This document shows positions 1 to 11,251 of a DNA stretch of 64,000 nucleotides, piece by piece. Every line of letters begins with the position of its first letter. The first letter of the stretch is position 1. Where the stretch lies: positions 61,950,336 through 62,014,335 of the forward strand of contig NC_081183.1 in the NCBI RefSeq assembly GCF_029867415.1, read 5' to 3'. The translations under genes were made by a program, and so were the position numbers. The stretch comes from Vicia villosa. Lineage: Eukaryota > Streptophyta > Magnoliopsida > Fabales > Fabaceae. Under the pieces are notes generated by a model. That model worked only from the letters and a program-made list of their open reading frames with translations. It was not told where the DNA came from and ran no database searches.

Positions 1-1627
1 CGACCGATCTATCATCATCCAGATATGGCCCTGCCAGCACAAATTCCACACAATGGGAATTCTGCCCTTCACTGAATCCTCTCATCATCTAGGATTCAGC
101 CCTCATCAATGTTTATGAATGCATGCAAACATATATATAACATACTTTCATCATCACCATTCTATGAGTAGCATCATCTATACTCATTTCGTCATCATCA
201 TCATCATCATTATTAAGCATGTTCATATATACATTAACATCATTCATCACAAATCAATCATCATTGTACAATTCTCAACAATCATCACATAATCATATTT
301 TTAACACATCTTATATTGTCACATCTCATCACATATGTCAACAATATATCATCCATCAAACGAACAAAGTATTCACATCAAACTCATATCATCACATGAA
401 ATATCTCATGAGTTCCATTACACAATCAAACAAAATCATCATACGATTCATGTTTAAAACATAGCATGTATTGTCATATCTCATCATATATATGTACAAT
501 ACATCATTCATCAAGCAATAAATTCATAATTCAAAATTAATTGAAAGCTACACCTCATTTTATCATTTAAACTCATAGGTTATCTCATAAGGTTCATCAT
601 ACTCGAAACGGCATTAAAAACGAAGTTACGGATCAAAAGTTACGCATCTTTGAACTTTCGAAGAAAATCACAAAACTGAATTTTTACACACAGAAGCCAT
701 ACGAGTATGGCACCTCCCATACGCGTATGGCCCAAACCCATACGCGTATCAGCCATCCCATACGCGAATCAACAGAACTAATTTTACACTGAGAATTTCC
801 ATACGAGTATGAACACACCCATACGCGTATGGCCCCATCCCATACGCGTATCACCAATTCTCATACGCATTTCACCAGTATTCCTCCAAAAATATGCAAT
901 TTCGCACCAGTCCGTTTTCCACTCGTTTTCACTCATAACAGGCTACGATTTTAAGTCTAAAACACCATCTTTTCACACATTAACATATGGTATTCATCCA
1001 ATTTCATCAATCTATTATCCTATGTCAGTTTTACACATTAAAACCTAACTTTCTATCCAATTATTGGAAACCCATAACTCAGATTCAGTGTTCGTGGAAG
1101 AACACAACAACACAACAATTGATACAATACCCACAACACAAACATCAATTAACATACAATTCTATATAGAATTCACAGAGGTATTCATCAATTATTCAAC
1201 TTCTATTAAAATTATCCCAAAACCTAACTCTGACATATGATCAAATTGACCCAAACAATATCCCTAATCATGCCCTATTATTCATAACACGATAAGAGAT
1301 GATAATTGGAAGAGTCCCCCCTTACCTTAGCCAAATTCTTGATCTTTGGTCCTCTTCCTCTTTGGCTCCTCTTTACGTTCCTCAACTCTTCTCTTCCACT
1401 TCTCATTTTCACGTTCTGACTCTTTTTCCTTATTTTCTTTATTTTATGAAACCATAAAATAATTAGTAATGGGCTTACTCACTTAGCACCCCCATACTAC
1501 TAATCTCACCATCCGGCCCAATGGCCCTTAATCCATAATTCTCCAATAATTCAACAAAATACCAAATAATTCTAAATAATAATTTAATTTCCGATTAAAT
1601 TAAAATTAGAAAATATGGGGTGTTACA
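1..1627 (-). mobile_element. 5' part of a Tekay-like Ty3/gypsy LTR, minus strand
   Basis: Read on the minus strand, this stretch begins at 1627 with TGTAACACCCC, the LTR start of this class, and continues into a purine-rich stretch ending in a GGTAAGGGGG-type sequence (near 1310-1440). The same landmark lies at the same relative place in the LTRs at 6226 and 7934. The window ends before the LTR does, so its 3' end and the body of the element are not seen. Directly next to the LTR start lies satellite DNA, so the element probably inserted into the satellite; a candidate 5-bp target site is TCGTA at 1628-1632, but its partner is outside the window. There is a short (ATC)n microsatellite near 190-212. 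No coding sequence is supported here. Confidence 0.75.
697..870. repeat. Cluster of CCATACGCGTATGG palindromes in the LTR
   Basis: Eight copies of a short motif occur in about 175 bases. Two (717-730 and 819-832) are the perfect 14-base palindrome CCATACGCGTATGG. The others, starting near 697, 738, 758, 799, 840 and 860, differ at one to four positions. The dyad symmetry suggests protein binding or a cruciform/hairpin, but the sequence alone shows no function. Confidence 0.8.
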
Positions 1628-2206
1628 TCGTACGTGTTAATTCTTTGGATACTCGTCTGTATCTTTCTTCAATACTGGTCTGTGTTGATTCAAACACTCG
1701 TCCGAGTAATTTGCTTTGATACTCGTCCGTATTGATTAAAACAATCGTCCGTGTTAAATTTTTTGATACTCGTCTGTATCTTTCTTTAATACTCGCACGT
1801 ATTAATTCAGACACTCGTCTTTGTTATTTTCTTTGAAAATCGTCCGTATCTTTCTTCAACACTCGTCCGTGTTATTTTCTTTGATACTCGTCCGTTTCTT
1901 TCTTCAATAATCGTCCGTATTGAATAAAACACTCTTTCGCAATGATTCAAACACTCGTCCGTGTTATTTTCTTTGATACTCGTCCGTGTCATTCTTCAGT
2001 ACTTATCCGTATTGATTCAAACACTCGTACGTGTTACTTCGTTTGATACTCGTCTGAATCTTTCTTCAATACTCGTCCGTATTGATTCAAACACTCGTAC
2101 GTGTTAGTTCTTTAGATACTCGTCTGTATCTTTCTTCAATACTGGTCTGTGTTGATTCAAACACTCGTCCGAGTTATTTGCTTTGATACTCGTCCGTATT
2201 GATTGA
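1628..2206. repeat. 70-bp satellite, left array piece
   Basis: This is a short piece of the satellite that fills 30060-34248. The units share the core ACTCGTCCGT about every 23 bases, with about 70 bases per full unit. A longer-range repeat is also seen: 1632-1740 closely resembles 2100-2206, about 468 bases later. The left edge abuts an LTR start at 1627. The right edge merges into an LTR at a shared TTGAAACAC, so this end looks like an illegitimate junction. Confidence 0.85.
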
Positions 2207-3470
2207 AACACAGGTGGATTTGCTTTGAAACACAAGCGGGCTTGGATTCTAGAGTGAATCGGAAGCCGTAAACTATATGTTTACAATTGGTGGACTTTGG
2301 TCTTGTCCGGATCGGAAGTGTGGCTTAGATTCTAGAGATATGAATTGGAGGCCGGTGAAACTTAAAATTTCACATTGGTACCATATGCATAGTGTCACAT
2401 GTTTCATTCAGTCACATTAGAGTTATGTGATAGTTGATTATGTGCATTATGTTGATGTAATAAGTGTACGAGTGAACAATTGATTATGTGCATTGATGAC
2501 GTAATGCTATGTGTATGAGTTTGGTAATTGATTATGTACACTTGGTGTTGTAGCGATATTTGTATTAGTTGATAATTGAGAATGAGTGATGTTTGAATAC
2601 ATGCAATTATGTGATTATGTGATCGTTATGTGTGCATGAGATGTGATAATTAAATTTGGTGATGATTGACACATGATTTTGGTGATATATGTGAATGTGT
2701 GATAATGATGGTTCGTGTGCATATTTGAAAACATAGCATTGAATCAATTTGAGTATTATATTAATGAACTTGGTTGTATACTTGAATATGTGAAATATAT
2801 TTGATAGTATGACTTATATGGTTATATAAGGTGTGACGAATTCCTTTAATTGTTGATTTAATCATTGTGCTTTATTATACTTTCTTCATAATGATTCGAA
2901 TTCGCACCCTTCTGTTTTAATGTTGCCATCGCTTGGCGACATGCAGGTTCTGGCGATTAGTAGTTCGTACGAGATTTAGTCGGAGAGCTTCCGAGTTTGT
3001 TTGATGATTAAGTAGCGAGTCAATGCTCTGGTCATGTAACACTGGGTAGACTAGGCGTGTTGAACTCATGTTTCATTTGTTTATGTATTATGTTATGACT
3101 TGTGAATCTGTTTATTGTTTACTTGTTGTTTCGGGAGGCTTTTAAGCCAAATATTATGATTATGGTTTATTTTATTTTGAGATACTTATTGAGATATGAT
3201 CATGGTATGGGACATGAATCATTTTATGAGATACATGAGTATTTTTAGTAATTTCCGCTGTGAATGCATATTCTCTATGAATTGTAATTAAATGTTTAGG
3301 TGTTATTTGAAATGACCAGGTGTATTCTATATTGTGGATAAATGCTGTCGGTTTTTTTAAAGCTTTTTAGTTTTTTTTGAAAACGTCGATGTGACGCCCT
3401 TTTAAATTATATGCATGCTTATTCTCTGATTATATGCTTATTTATTTTGGGGTATAAAAGGGGTGTTACA
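2207..3470 (+). mobile_element. Left-truncated 5' LTR of the Tekay-like element
   Basis: This matches 13255-14518 at a constant offset of 11048, with no indel and about eight single-base differences found by eye. It ends in TGTTACA and is followed by a primer binding site, so it is the 3' portion of the element's 5' LTR. The first roughly 2 kb of the LTR is missing and satellite DNA takes its place. The LTR also holds GTGA/TGTG-rich low-complexity sequence. Confidence 0.88.
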
Positions 3471-3474
3471 TTAG

Positions 3475-3486
3475 TGGTATCAGAGC
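3475..3486 (+). other. Primer binding site, initiator tRNA-Met type
   Basis: TGGTATCAGAGC lies four bases after the LTR end. It is the standard complement of the plant initiator tRNA-Met 3' end used by many Ty3/gypsy and Ty1/copia elements. Confidence 0.9.
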
Positions 3487-3601
3487 ATGGTCGACCAGTT
3501 GGTCAAGGTTATTAATGTCTTTTATCCCGTTGTATTAGATTTATGTATCTGACACGATCGATACTATTTTGTCTGGTTTTGTTGTTGGATGTCTTAGGAT
3601 A

Positions 3602-4346
3602 ATGGTTGCAGGAAGGAATGGTGACGTTAATGTTGAGGCAGTGATGAGGTGGACCGGTGCAAATGGACAAGCGCCACAAGAGGGTGCTGGTTATGGAAGA
3701 AAGGATGAGTTTCGTTCTTTTAAAGACTTCCGAAGGTGCAATCTGCTAATCTTTGAAGGAGGGTATGGACCGGATAAAGCACAAGCATGGATGAGAGAAA
3801 TTGAGAAGATCTTTCAAGTCATGAGTTGTACTGATGTATAGAAGCTACGGTTTAGTACTCACATGCTGACGAAAAGAGCTGAGGATTGGTGGACTAATAC
3901 CGTGCAGAGATTTGATTATGAAGGTATTGAAGTTACTTGGACTCTTTTCCATGGTGCATTCTTGGAAAACTATTTTCAAGAAGATGTGCGTGGAAAGAAA
4001 GAAATGAGGTTTCTAAAGTTGAAGCGAGGAAGAGGACAATCCAACGGGAAACCATATGATGACAAGGGAGAACAATCTGATTTTGGCAAGAAGCTAAGTG
4101 GGGGAGGAACTTCTACTCCACTTAAGTGTTTCGAATGTAGTATTGAAGGTCATCGTGCCGTTGATTGTGATAGGACTCCTGTGATGGTCACAAAGCACAC
4201 AAGTGTAGAATTGGTTCGAGTGCGATTTGTTACCATTGTGGTGAGCAAGGTCACATTAGTACCAAATGTGATAAGCCAAAGAAAGAGTAAGCGAAAGGAA
4301 AAACATTTGTGTTGCCTGGTGCTGAGACCACTGCTAAAGAGAGGTT
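3602..4346 (+). pseudogene. gag: Decayed gag of the Tekay-like element
   Basis: The frame opens at an ATG at 3602 (product starting MVAGRNGD), which matches the usual short N-terminus of Tekay Gag. It runs through a recognisable Gag core with the residues EDWWTNTVQRF. An in-frame TAG at 3839-3841 interrupts it; the same frame reopens straight after. The middle is shortened, so the core passes quickly to a CCHC knuckle (CFECSIEGHRAVDC near 4127). A second knuckle-like CYHCGEQGHISTKC reads only in another frame, so there is a frameshift near 4200. Gag would package the RNA, but this copy cannot make a full protein. Confidence 0.8.
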
Positions 4347-5334
4347 AATATGAGGTACGTATTTTATTATTGATGATGATTCAACGTATTCTTTCATTTC
4401 TTTGGATTGTGCTGTGAGATTGGATCTTGGTTTATCTGTTATGCATAGAAGTATGGTTATTGATACAACTGTTGTGGTTTTGTTTCAACTTCTTTTGCGT
4501 GTTTGAATTATTCGTTGAGCACCTTGGTAGAGATTTTGGGATTGGTTCAGTTTGTTTTCCGCTAGACCAATTTGATGATAATTTTGGTATGAACTGTTTG
4601 GAGTTGAAGCAAGTAATTGAAACTTTAAGAGAGATTTTTGGTATTGGTGTTTTAAGTGATTTCGAGTGCGAGTTCTGAAGGAACACTATTATGGTTTAGT
4701 AATGATGGTTTATGTTTCATTATGATTGTCGACTGTCTATTGACAAATTGAGGACTTGATCACCCTTAATCTATTGTTGATAGAAGACGAGATCGTATTG
4801 GATGAGATAGACTTCTCTTACTAACTTGGTAGCGTGTAAAGCGACTAAGGAGAAGTTGAAGATTCGATTTGAGGAGTTGTTTGATAAGAGGTTCAATTGT
4901 CTGAGTGTATAGTCATAGAGTTGCGCCTGTTTTGTCGAGTAAGAAGAAAATAAGGCTCTATGAGGTAATGTTTTTTATGATGTTTTGATTCTAAGAGTGA
5001 CGATGAAAATGCCGAACATTAAAGATTGTGGTATCTATGTTGAAAGAGAAGAGGTTATATGCATAGTTTTCCGAATGTGAACTTTGGTTAAAGGAAGAGA
5101 GTTTCTTTAGGTTTGTGATTTCGGGATGAGGTGGGTTGATGCAGATATCGACAAGTGGTAGTTATACTTCAAGGAAAACTTAAAGTTCATGAGAGGAATT
5201 ATTCGATGTATGAATGGATGTTATCCGCCGTTGGGTTTGTTTTGAAACTTAAGAGGAATTATTGTTGGATCGAAATTTGAGGTGTGTAGTGACTACAAGA
5301 ATTGAATATGAGGAAAACAAGGCGAGTGGAATTT
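4347..5334 (+). pseudogene. Protease remnant and unrecognisable pol remains
   Basis: Around 4354-4480 a protease-like stretch reads IIDDDSTYSFISLDCAVRLDL. The catalytic triad expected at its start (D-S/T-G) is not present. From about 4480 to 5334 I see only AT-rich sequence with scattered short frames and no clear reverse transcriptase motif, so most of the RT has been lost or is too decayed to read. Confidence 0.6.
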
Positions 5335-6190
5335 CGAAGTATTATGATTTTGGGTTGAATTACCATTCTGGAAAAGCGAAATTGTAACCGATGCATTGAG
5401 TAGGAAATCATTGCATATGTCTATGTCAATGATTCGAGAATTAAAGGTGTTGGAACAATTTAGAGACTTGAGTTTGATTTGTGAGACAAAGCCTTCGTGT
5501 GTTAAGTTTGGTATGTTGAAGCTTACTTGTGGTATTCTTGACGGGTTTAGAGAGGGTTAAAACTTGGATTTAGAATTAGTTGACAAGATGACATTGATGA
5601 AGCAAGGAAAAAGATAATAACTTTCGAATTCATGAGAATAGTGTCATGAGGAGTCATTATCGAGTTTGTACTCCTGATGTTTCAGATTTGAGAAAGAGAA
5701 TTTTGGATGAAGGGCATCTTAATAGTTTGAGTATACGTTATGATGCTATTAAAATGTATCAAGATTTGAGGAAAATGTTTAGTGGTAAAGTATGAAGAGG
5801 GATACAGCATAATTGTATATTTGAGTTAGACTTGTCATAAACCGTTTAGTTGGTGCAACAGTTATCCTATTCGAGTGGAAGTGAGACAGTATCTCTATGG
5901 ATTTTATTTCGGGTTGCTGAGAACATCGAGTAATTGTGAAATGATTTGGGTCATTGCGGATAGGTTGACGAGATGCGCTTATTTTTATTCCAGTGAGGAT
6001 GGATTATCGGATGGAGATAGTTGCTAAGTTTGACATCCAGAGAACGATGTGTTTGCATGGTATTCCATTCGAGTATTGTAGTGGCATCCTTGGAAGCTTG
6101 TGTGGTTGAAGATGTGGAACGTTATGTATTGGTATGAATCGGGAGAGAGTAAGTGTGGTTTCGGTGTCGAAATGGTTGTGTCGATTGAAT
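5335..6190 (+). pseudogene. RNase H end and integrase remnants of the Tekay-like element
   Basis: Pieces in changing frames keep family signatures: YDFGLNYHSGKA then DALSRKSLHMS at about 5340-5430 (C-terminal RNase H of chromoviruses), DLRKRILDEGHLNSLSI near 5690-5740 (before the integrase zinc finger), and DSISMDFISGLLRTSSN followed by MIWVIADRLTRCAYF near 5888-5995 (integrase core, first Asp region). Frameshifts and stops separate them. No chromodomain was recognised. The region is much shorter than a normal pol (about 3.5 kb), so large deletions have occurred. Confidence 0.75.
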
Positions 6191-6211
6191 TTTCGAGGAC
6201 GAAAATATTCT

Positions 6212-6225
6212 AAGTGGGGGAGAGT
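6212..6225 (+). other. Polypurine tract before the 3' LTR
   Basis: AAGTGGGGGAGAGT directly precedes the LTR start TGTAACATCCCG. The upstream bases TTTCGAGGACGAAAA are also typical of the end of Tekay internal regions. Confidence 0.88.
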
Positions 6226-7933
6226 TGTAACATCCCGATTTTTATTAATATTTTTATTAATTATATTAGTAATTATATTATTTGGTGTTTTTAATAATTA
6301 TTTTCTTAATTTAATCATGTTTATTGAATTTTCGCGTTTTGGGACGATTTAGTCGGTATTAGTTCGGGATAGCGGATCAATATTTAATCAAAAAAATTTA
6401 ATATTTTTAGTATTAGAAATATTAATGAGTTAATATTTAGCGTTTTGGGAATTTTCGGAGTAATTAAGATTAGACCAGAAATATGAACCCTTGAGTAATA
6501 AGGGTATATTTTATTAGGCTCATTTGTGTGTTAATTATTTATTTAATTGTTATGATATAAAATAATTAATTTAATTTATTTATTTTATGTATAATTGCTT
6601 TTATTTGGTTTAATGGGTTAATTGAGTTATTAGATATTTATATCTAATTGGGCCTATTTATTAGAAATAGAAGTAATTGGGTGTTATTTCCTTAAGCCCA
6701 TTAAGACATAATATAGTAAGGGTTTAGAGAAGGTTAGAGACATCATAAAATTTGTTCATTTCAAGAGAAGAGAGGAAAGGAGGAGAAGAGGAGCAAAAGA
6801 GGAATAAAGAGAAAAGTTAGGTCTTGAAGAAATTGAAGAGGTAAGGGGGAGAATTCTTATTATTATGTGTTAGTATGATTGAGTCAATGGGTAGATTAAC
6901 ATGATTTAAGAATTTTGTTCTTCAATTTTAGGTTTTTGAAATGTTAGATTTTGTTGAGAATCTATGAAATTGAGGTTAAAAACATGTTTTAATGTTAGTA
7001 ATTAGTATATTGGTGAGATTGAGGGATTATGGAGAATTCAATTTATAAAAACAATTGCTACTTACTGTAGCGTTGAAAGTAATTGATTTGGTAGGTTACT
7101 GTATCACCATCTTAATTTTGTACTGGAGCGGTTCATTCCTAATATATATATTGTATGCCTTGTTTTATTATTGGTGAGAGATATGAGTTAAAGTAGTGGT
7201 TCATTTACTTTTGTAATACTGGTATATTGACACTTAAGTTAAGTTGAGAATGACAATTAGTGTATAATAATACTGTAGCGATAGCTGGTGTATAGTGTGT
7301 CATCAATTTGACATCCAGTTTAGATGTTGCTAATAAATATATAAATATATACCTTACTTTATTAGTATAATTGATAATAATTTAATAAATATAATAATAT
7401 TTTAGGAGTTTTGAGTTAGAGATAAATATTCTATTATTTGGTTAACTAGTTAGTTTCAATCCCGATAGAGTTGTCAATAGAGTTGTTAGAGTTGTTAATA
7501 AAATTGTCTGAGTTGTTTTGAGTTATTACGAGTCATATTTTAATTGTTTCGTGTAATTCTGACATGTTTAGGGTTGTCAGTGTATGGTGTCGGTGTTTGT
7601 TTTTTTAGAAACTTTAAAAATTCATTACTTTTGAACCGTAACTCCGTTCGAGTCTCCGTTCGAAGCGTTAGAAAGCTAGCGCGATATTCTTTTCAATAAA
7701 AAAAATGGTCTTGAGCAATAGAATGCTAGAAATTGGAAATGGAGTAGAAATAAAAGTGAATTAAATCAATATAGTGTAATTATTAATTGGTTAATTAAAT
7801 TAATAGTTGAATTAATTTTAATAAGACTATTTATTTGGAATATACTTGGACTTGGATAAATTATTCGGTTATCGGTAAGTTACGGTATTTTGGGAATTTG
7901 TCCGTAATTGTGTTTTGGCTTGAATATGTTTAT
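6226..7933 (+). mobile_element. 3' LTR of the Tekay-like element, first part
   Basis: The LTR starts with TGTAACATCCCG right after the polypurine tract. It contains the purine-rich GAAGAGGTAAGGGGG landmark near 6833-6850. It is interrupted at 7934 by a second LTR of the same family. The rest of this LTR resumes at 11257 and again at 12884 because of a later tandem duplication. The uninterrupted LTR would be about 3.3 kb. No coding capacity is supported. Confidence 0.85.
7929..7933. repeat. Target site duplication TTTAT, left of the solo LTR
   Basis: TTTAT immediately precedes the inserted LTR. The same five bases follow its end at 11252-11256, the normal 5-bp duplication of Ty3/gypsy integration. 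Confidence 0.88.
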
Positions 7934-10900
7934 TGTAACAGCCCGAATTTTAATATTTGACTAATTAAATTAAATAAGGATTTATTTACTTAATTCGGAC
8001 GAAGTTTGATAATTAACTGGATCGTCGGTGTTATTGAGAAACATGTTCAGATTATTAAGTGAAGTTGGAATTTATTCGGTTAATCGAAGAATTATTTAAG
8101 TGGAGTATGTAGAGAAATAATATTATAAATAATATTATTATTGAATTTTATTTATTTGAGATAAAGTCGGATTTAATTGGATTAATCGAAAAATAATATT
8201 AAGGGTAATAATATTATTTGTTGGAGCATAATTATTTATTTGACTACTCTATTTCATCAATTGGGCCTATTTAGTTAGAAGTGAAATTATGTGGGTTAAG
8301 CCCAATATGAATAATATAGTAAGGGTTTAGAAAGAGTTAGAGACACCATTAACACTTATTCATTTCTAAGAGGAAGAGGAAAAAGAGGCTAAGAGAGGAG
8401 AAGAGCAAAAGCTAGGGTTTGAAGAAATTGAAGAGGTAAGGGGGAGAATCCCTAATCATTGTGGGCTAGTATAATGGGGTAATTGGTAGTTTAACATATT
8501 TAAAATTGTTCATAGTTAAATCTCAAAAAAAAAATATATGTTCTAATTCCTGTTAGTATTTTGAGATCTGTATAAAGTTTGGAATTGAGACCAAGATTGA
8601 GCATTGAAACAAATACCCTGTGTCCATTTTTTTTATTAGAAAACGAAAATGAGAGTGGGGGATTGATGAGAGACACCGAGTGATGTCATCACCCGGCAAC
8701 GATGACAGACGGTAGTTGCTGGCTGGCCATCATGATATGCTATACCTTGTTTCAATTTATTCCGCTACTGTTGCTTTTCCCGAACTAAAGAAAATGTGAA
8801 TTTATATTATCCTAGTATAAACTTCCCTTATTTCCTTTATTTAATTACTTGGCTGTGTTGATGTGTTGTTTTTGGTCATTATAACATGATTCCCTATTAT
8901 ATTAGATGTTGGAAAACGCTACTGTGTAGCTACCATTGGCCAATGAGAAAATGAGTTCGTGAATCTTGTTCATATTAGGATAGAACCATACTGTAGTTTC
9001 CCTTGGTCAAAAGAAAAAGGTGCCCTGTTTCTTCTTTTGTTTTTTTTGGTGTATTTAAGTGGCTGCTAATGTATGTTTGGGTCAAATCCAATATGAGTTA
9101 CTACCATAATTAATTGTTGGACAATGTTGTAGTTTTTTTGGCTAATAAATCTATAAATTTTCTTTTCATTGTTTTTCTTTTATTTTGCTACTTAGCTAAT
9201 GATGCTAGCCTACTAAAGTTCACATGTGAATACCTACCAAGCTTTATCAGTAGCAGCATTTAGTAGTAGTATAATTAGTGATTAGAAAGGGGCATTGATT
9301 GCTAGTTATTTATTCAAGAAACAAAGGTGAGTCATGATATATGCTATTGAATGAAGTAGAAAGCGCTACAGTGATTAACCATTGAACCAAATGAGAAACG
9401 TGAACCACCCTTTTTTTTTATGGATAGAACACACTCATTATTGACTAGCTTTTGGCCAAAAAGAAAATAGGCTTGTTTCATTTAATTGTTTTCCTTTTAT
9501 TCATTTACTTGGCTAATTGTATGTAGCTCATTAATTTTCAACATGTGAAACACCATGCTATACTTTAGCCATGTATGCTAACTAGAATTAAAAGAAGAAC
9601 AAAACGTGAAGACTAATATAATTAATGATAGGAAATGCTACTATTACTAAGCCAATTAGTTCAATTAAAAAAGGTAAGCTACCTTCACAAATCATTAAAT
9701 GGGAGTATATATAGTATGTTCATATATGTTTTAGATTAATTTAGTAAATAAACATAATTGAATGAAAATAATTTCTATGTAAACTATTATATTCCTAATA
9801 AAGATAGAAATGGGATTGTATTTGTATTATAGTCCAAATTGAAAATTGGAAATAACTAGAAGATAAAATACTAATGTCTTGTTGGTTTAATATGAAAGTG
9901 AGTGAACCATATAAAATTGACAAAATTGTGAGTAAGCATACGATAATGTTAATTACTAGTGTTAATTGGAATGGTGGATTGAAATTGTGTGTTGATTATT
10001 ATATGTGAATAATGTTCATGTGATGAGAATGTGGTGTACAATATTGTGGATAATTCATATGGTGAATTATTGTGATATGCTAAATATTAAGATGGTAGAG
10101 ATGATCTTAATTGCATATGTTTGTTAACATTGTACATACATTCATATCATGGTGTGCCTTGAAACAAAGGTGGTTTGCTTTGAAACAAAAGCGAGGCTTA
10201 GATTCTAGAGTGAATCGGAAGCGGTAGACTATATGTTTACATTTTGGTGGGCTTTGGTCTTGTCCGGATCGGAAGCATGGCTTGGATTCTAGACATTGAA
10301 TCGGAAAGCGGTGAAACCTTGGGTTCACAATTTGGTACCACATGCATCGCGTCACATATCTTGCATTGAGTCACATTAAAATTTATGCGATAATTGAGTA
10401 TGTGAAGTTGATGTAGTTGTGATATGTGTAAGAGTTTGAATAGTTGATACGGGTGAAGTTGAATACATACTTGACAAAATGTGTGAATATGTGATAACTA
10501 TGATTGTGTGCCTTCTTGAGAATATAATAGTAGAATTGAAATATTATACTGTTTAAGCTTGTTGTATATTCGATAACATGTGAAATATGTGTTGATTACT
10601 ATTATCTATTTTGTTTTATATAGTATGACAAATTACTTCAAGTGTTGATTTAACCGTTATATTCTGTTATACTTTCTTCATAATGGTTCGTATTCTCACC
10701 CTTCTGTTTTAATGTTGCTCTCGTTTGGCGACATGCAGGTTCTGGAGTTTAGTAGCCGCGTGTGACCTAGCCAGAGGTTCTTCCTTGGTTATTGGAGATT
10801 AGGTAGTGAGTCGATGCTCTGGTCATGTAACACTGGGTAGACTAGGTGTATTGAACTCATGTTATATTTGCGTATGTATTATGCTATGACTTGTGAACTT

Positions 10901-11251
10901 ATTTATCATTTACATGTCATTTTGAGAGGCTTATAAGCCAAACCTTTTGATTATACTTTACGTTGAATTGAGACTATTAGTCGATGTATGATCATGGTAT
11001 GGGACATGAATCATTTTAAATCACATGAGTATCATATATTTCCGCTGTGAATGCATATCCAGGTTAAATTGTGATTTGATTTTGAGTGTTATTAAAATGA
11101 CCAGGAGTATTGTGCTGTGTAGATAAATGCTGTCAGTTTTTTTAGGTTTTTAGTTCTTCTAAAATCATCAATGTGACGCCCTTTTGAATTATATGCATGT
11201 TATTCTCTGATTATATGTTAAATATTTTGGGGTATAAATAAGGGTGTTACA
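7934..11251 (+). mobile_element. Nested solo LTR (Tekay-like), 3318 bp
   Basis: It begins TGTAACAGCCCG and ends GGGTGTTACA, and is flanked by a perfect TTTAT duplication with no internal region. It is therefore a solo LTR left by LTR-LTR recombination of an element that had inserted into the 3' LTR of the host element. It shares landmarks with the host LTR (purine-rich GGTAAGGGGG near 8434, paired GAATCGGAAGC motifs near 10210-10310, and the 3' end) but the middle is diverged. Short frames in it, such as 10107-10355 on the minus strand, are chance. Confidence 0.88.

Noticed and set aside
3475..3490. tRNA gene fragments at primer sites
   Set aside because: Only the short stretch complementary to a tRNA 3' end is present, directly after LTR ends, so these are primer sites and not tRNA genes.
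4427..4686. Overlapping 83- and 84-codon frames on opposite strands
   Set aside because: They lie in decayed pol remains and show no family motif.
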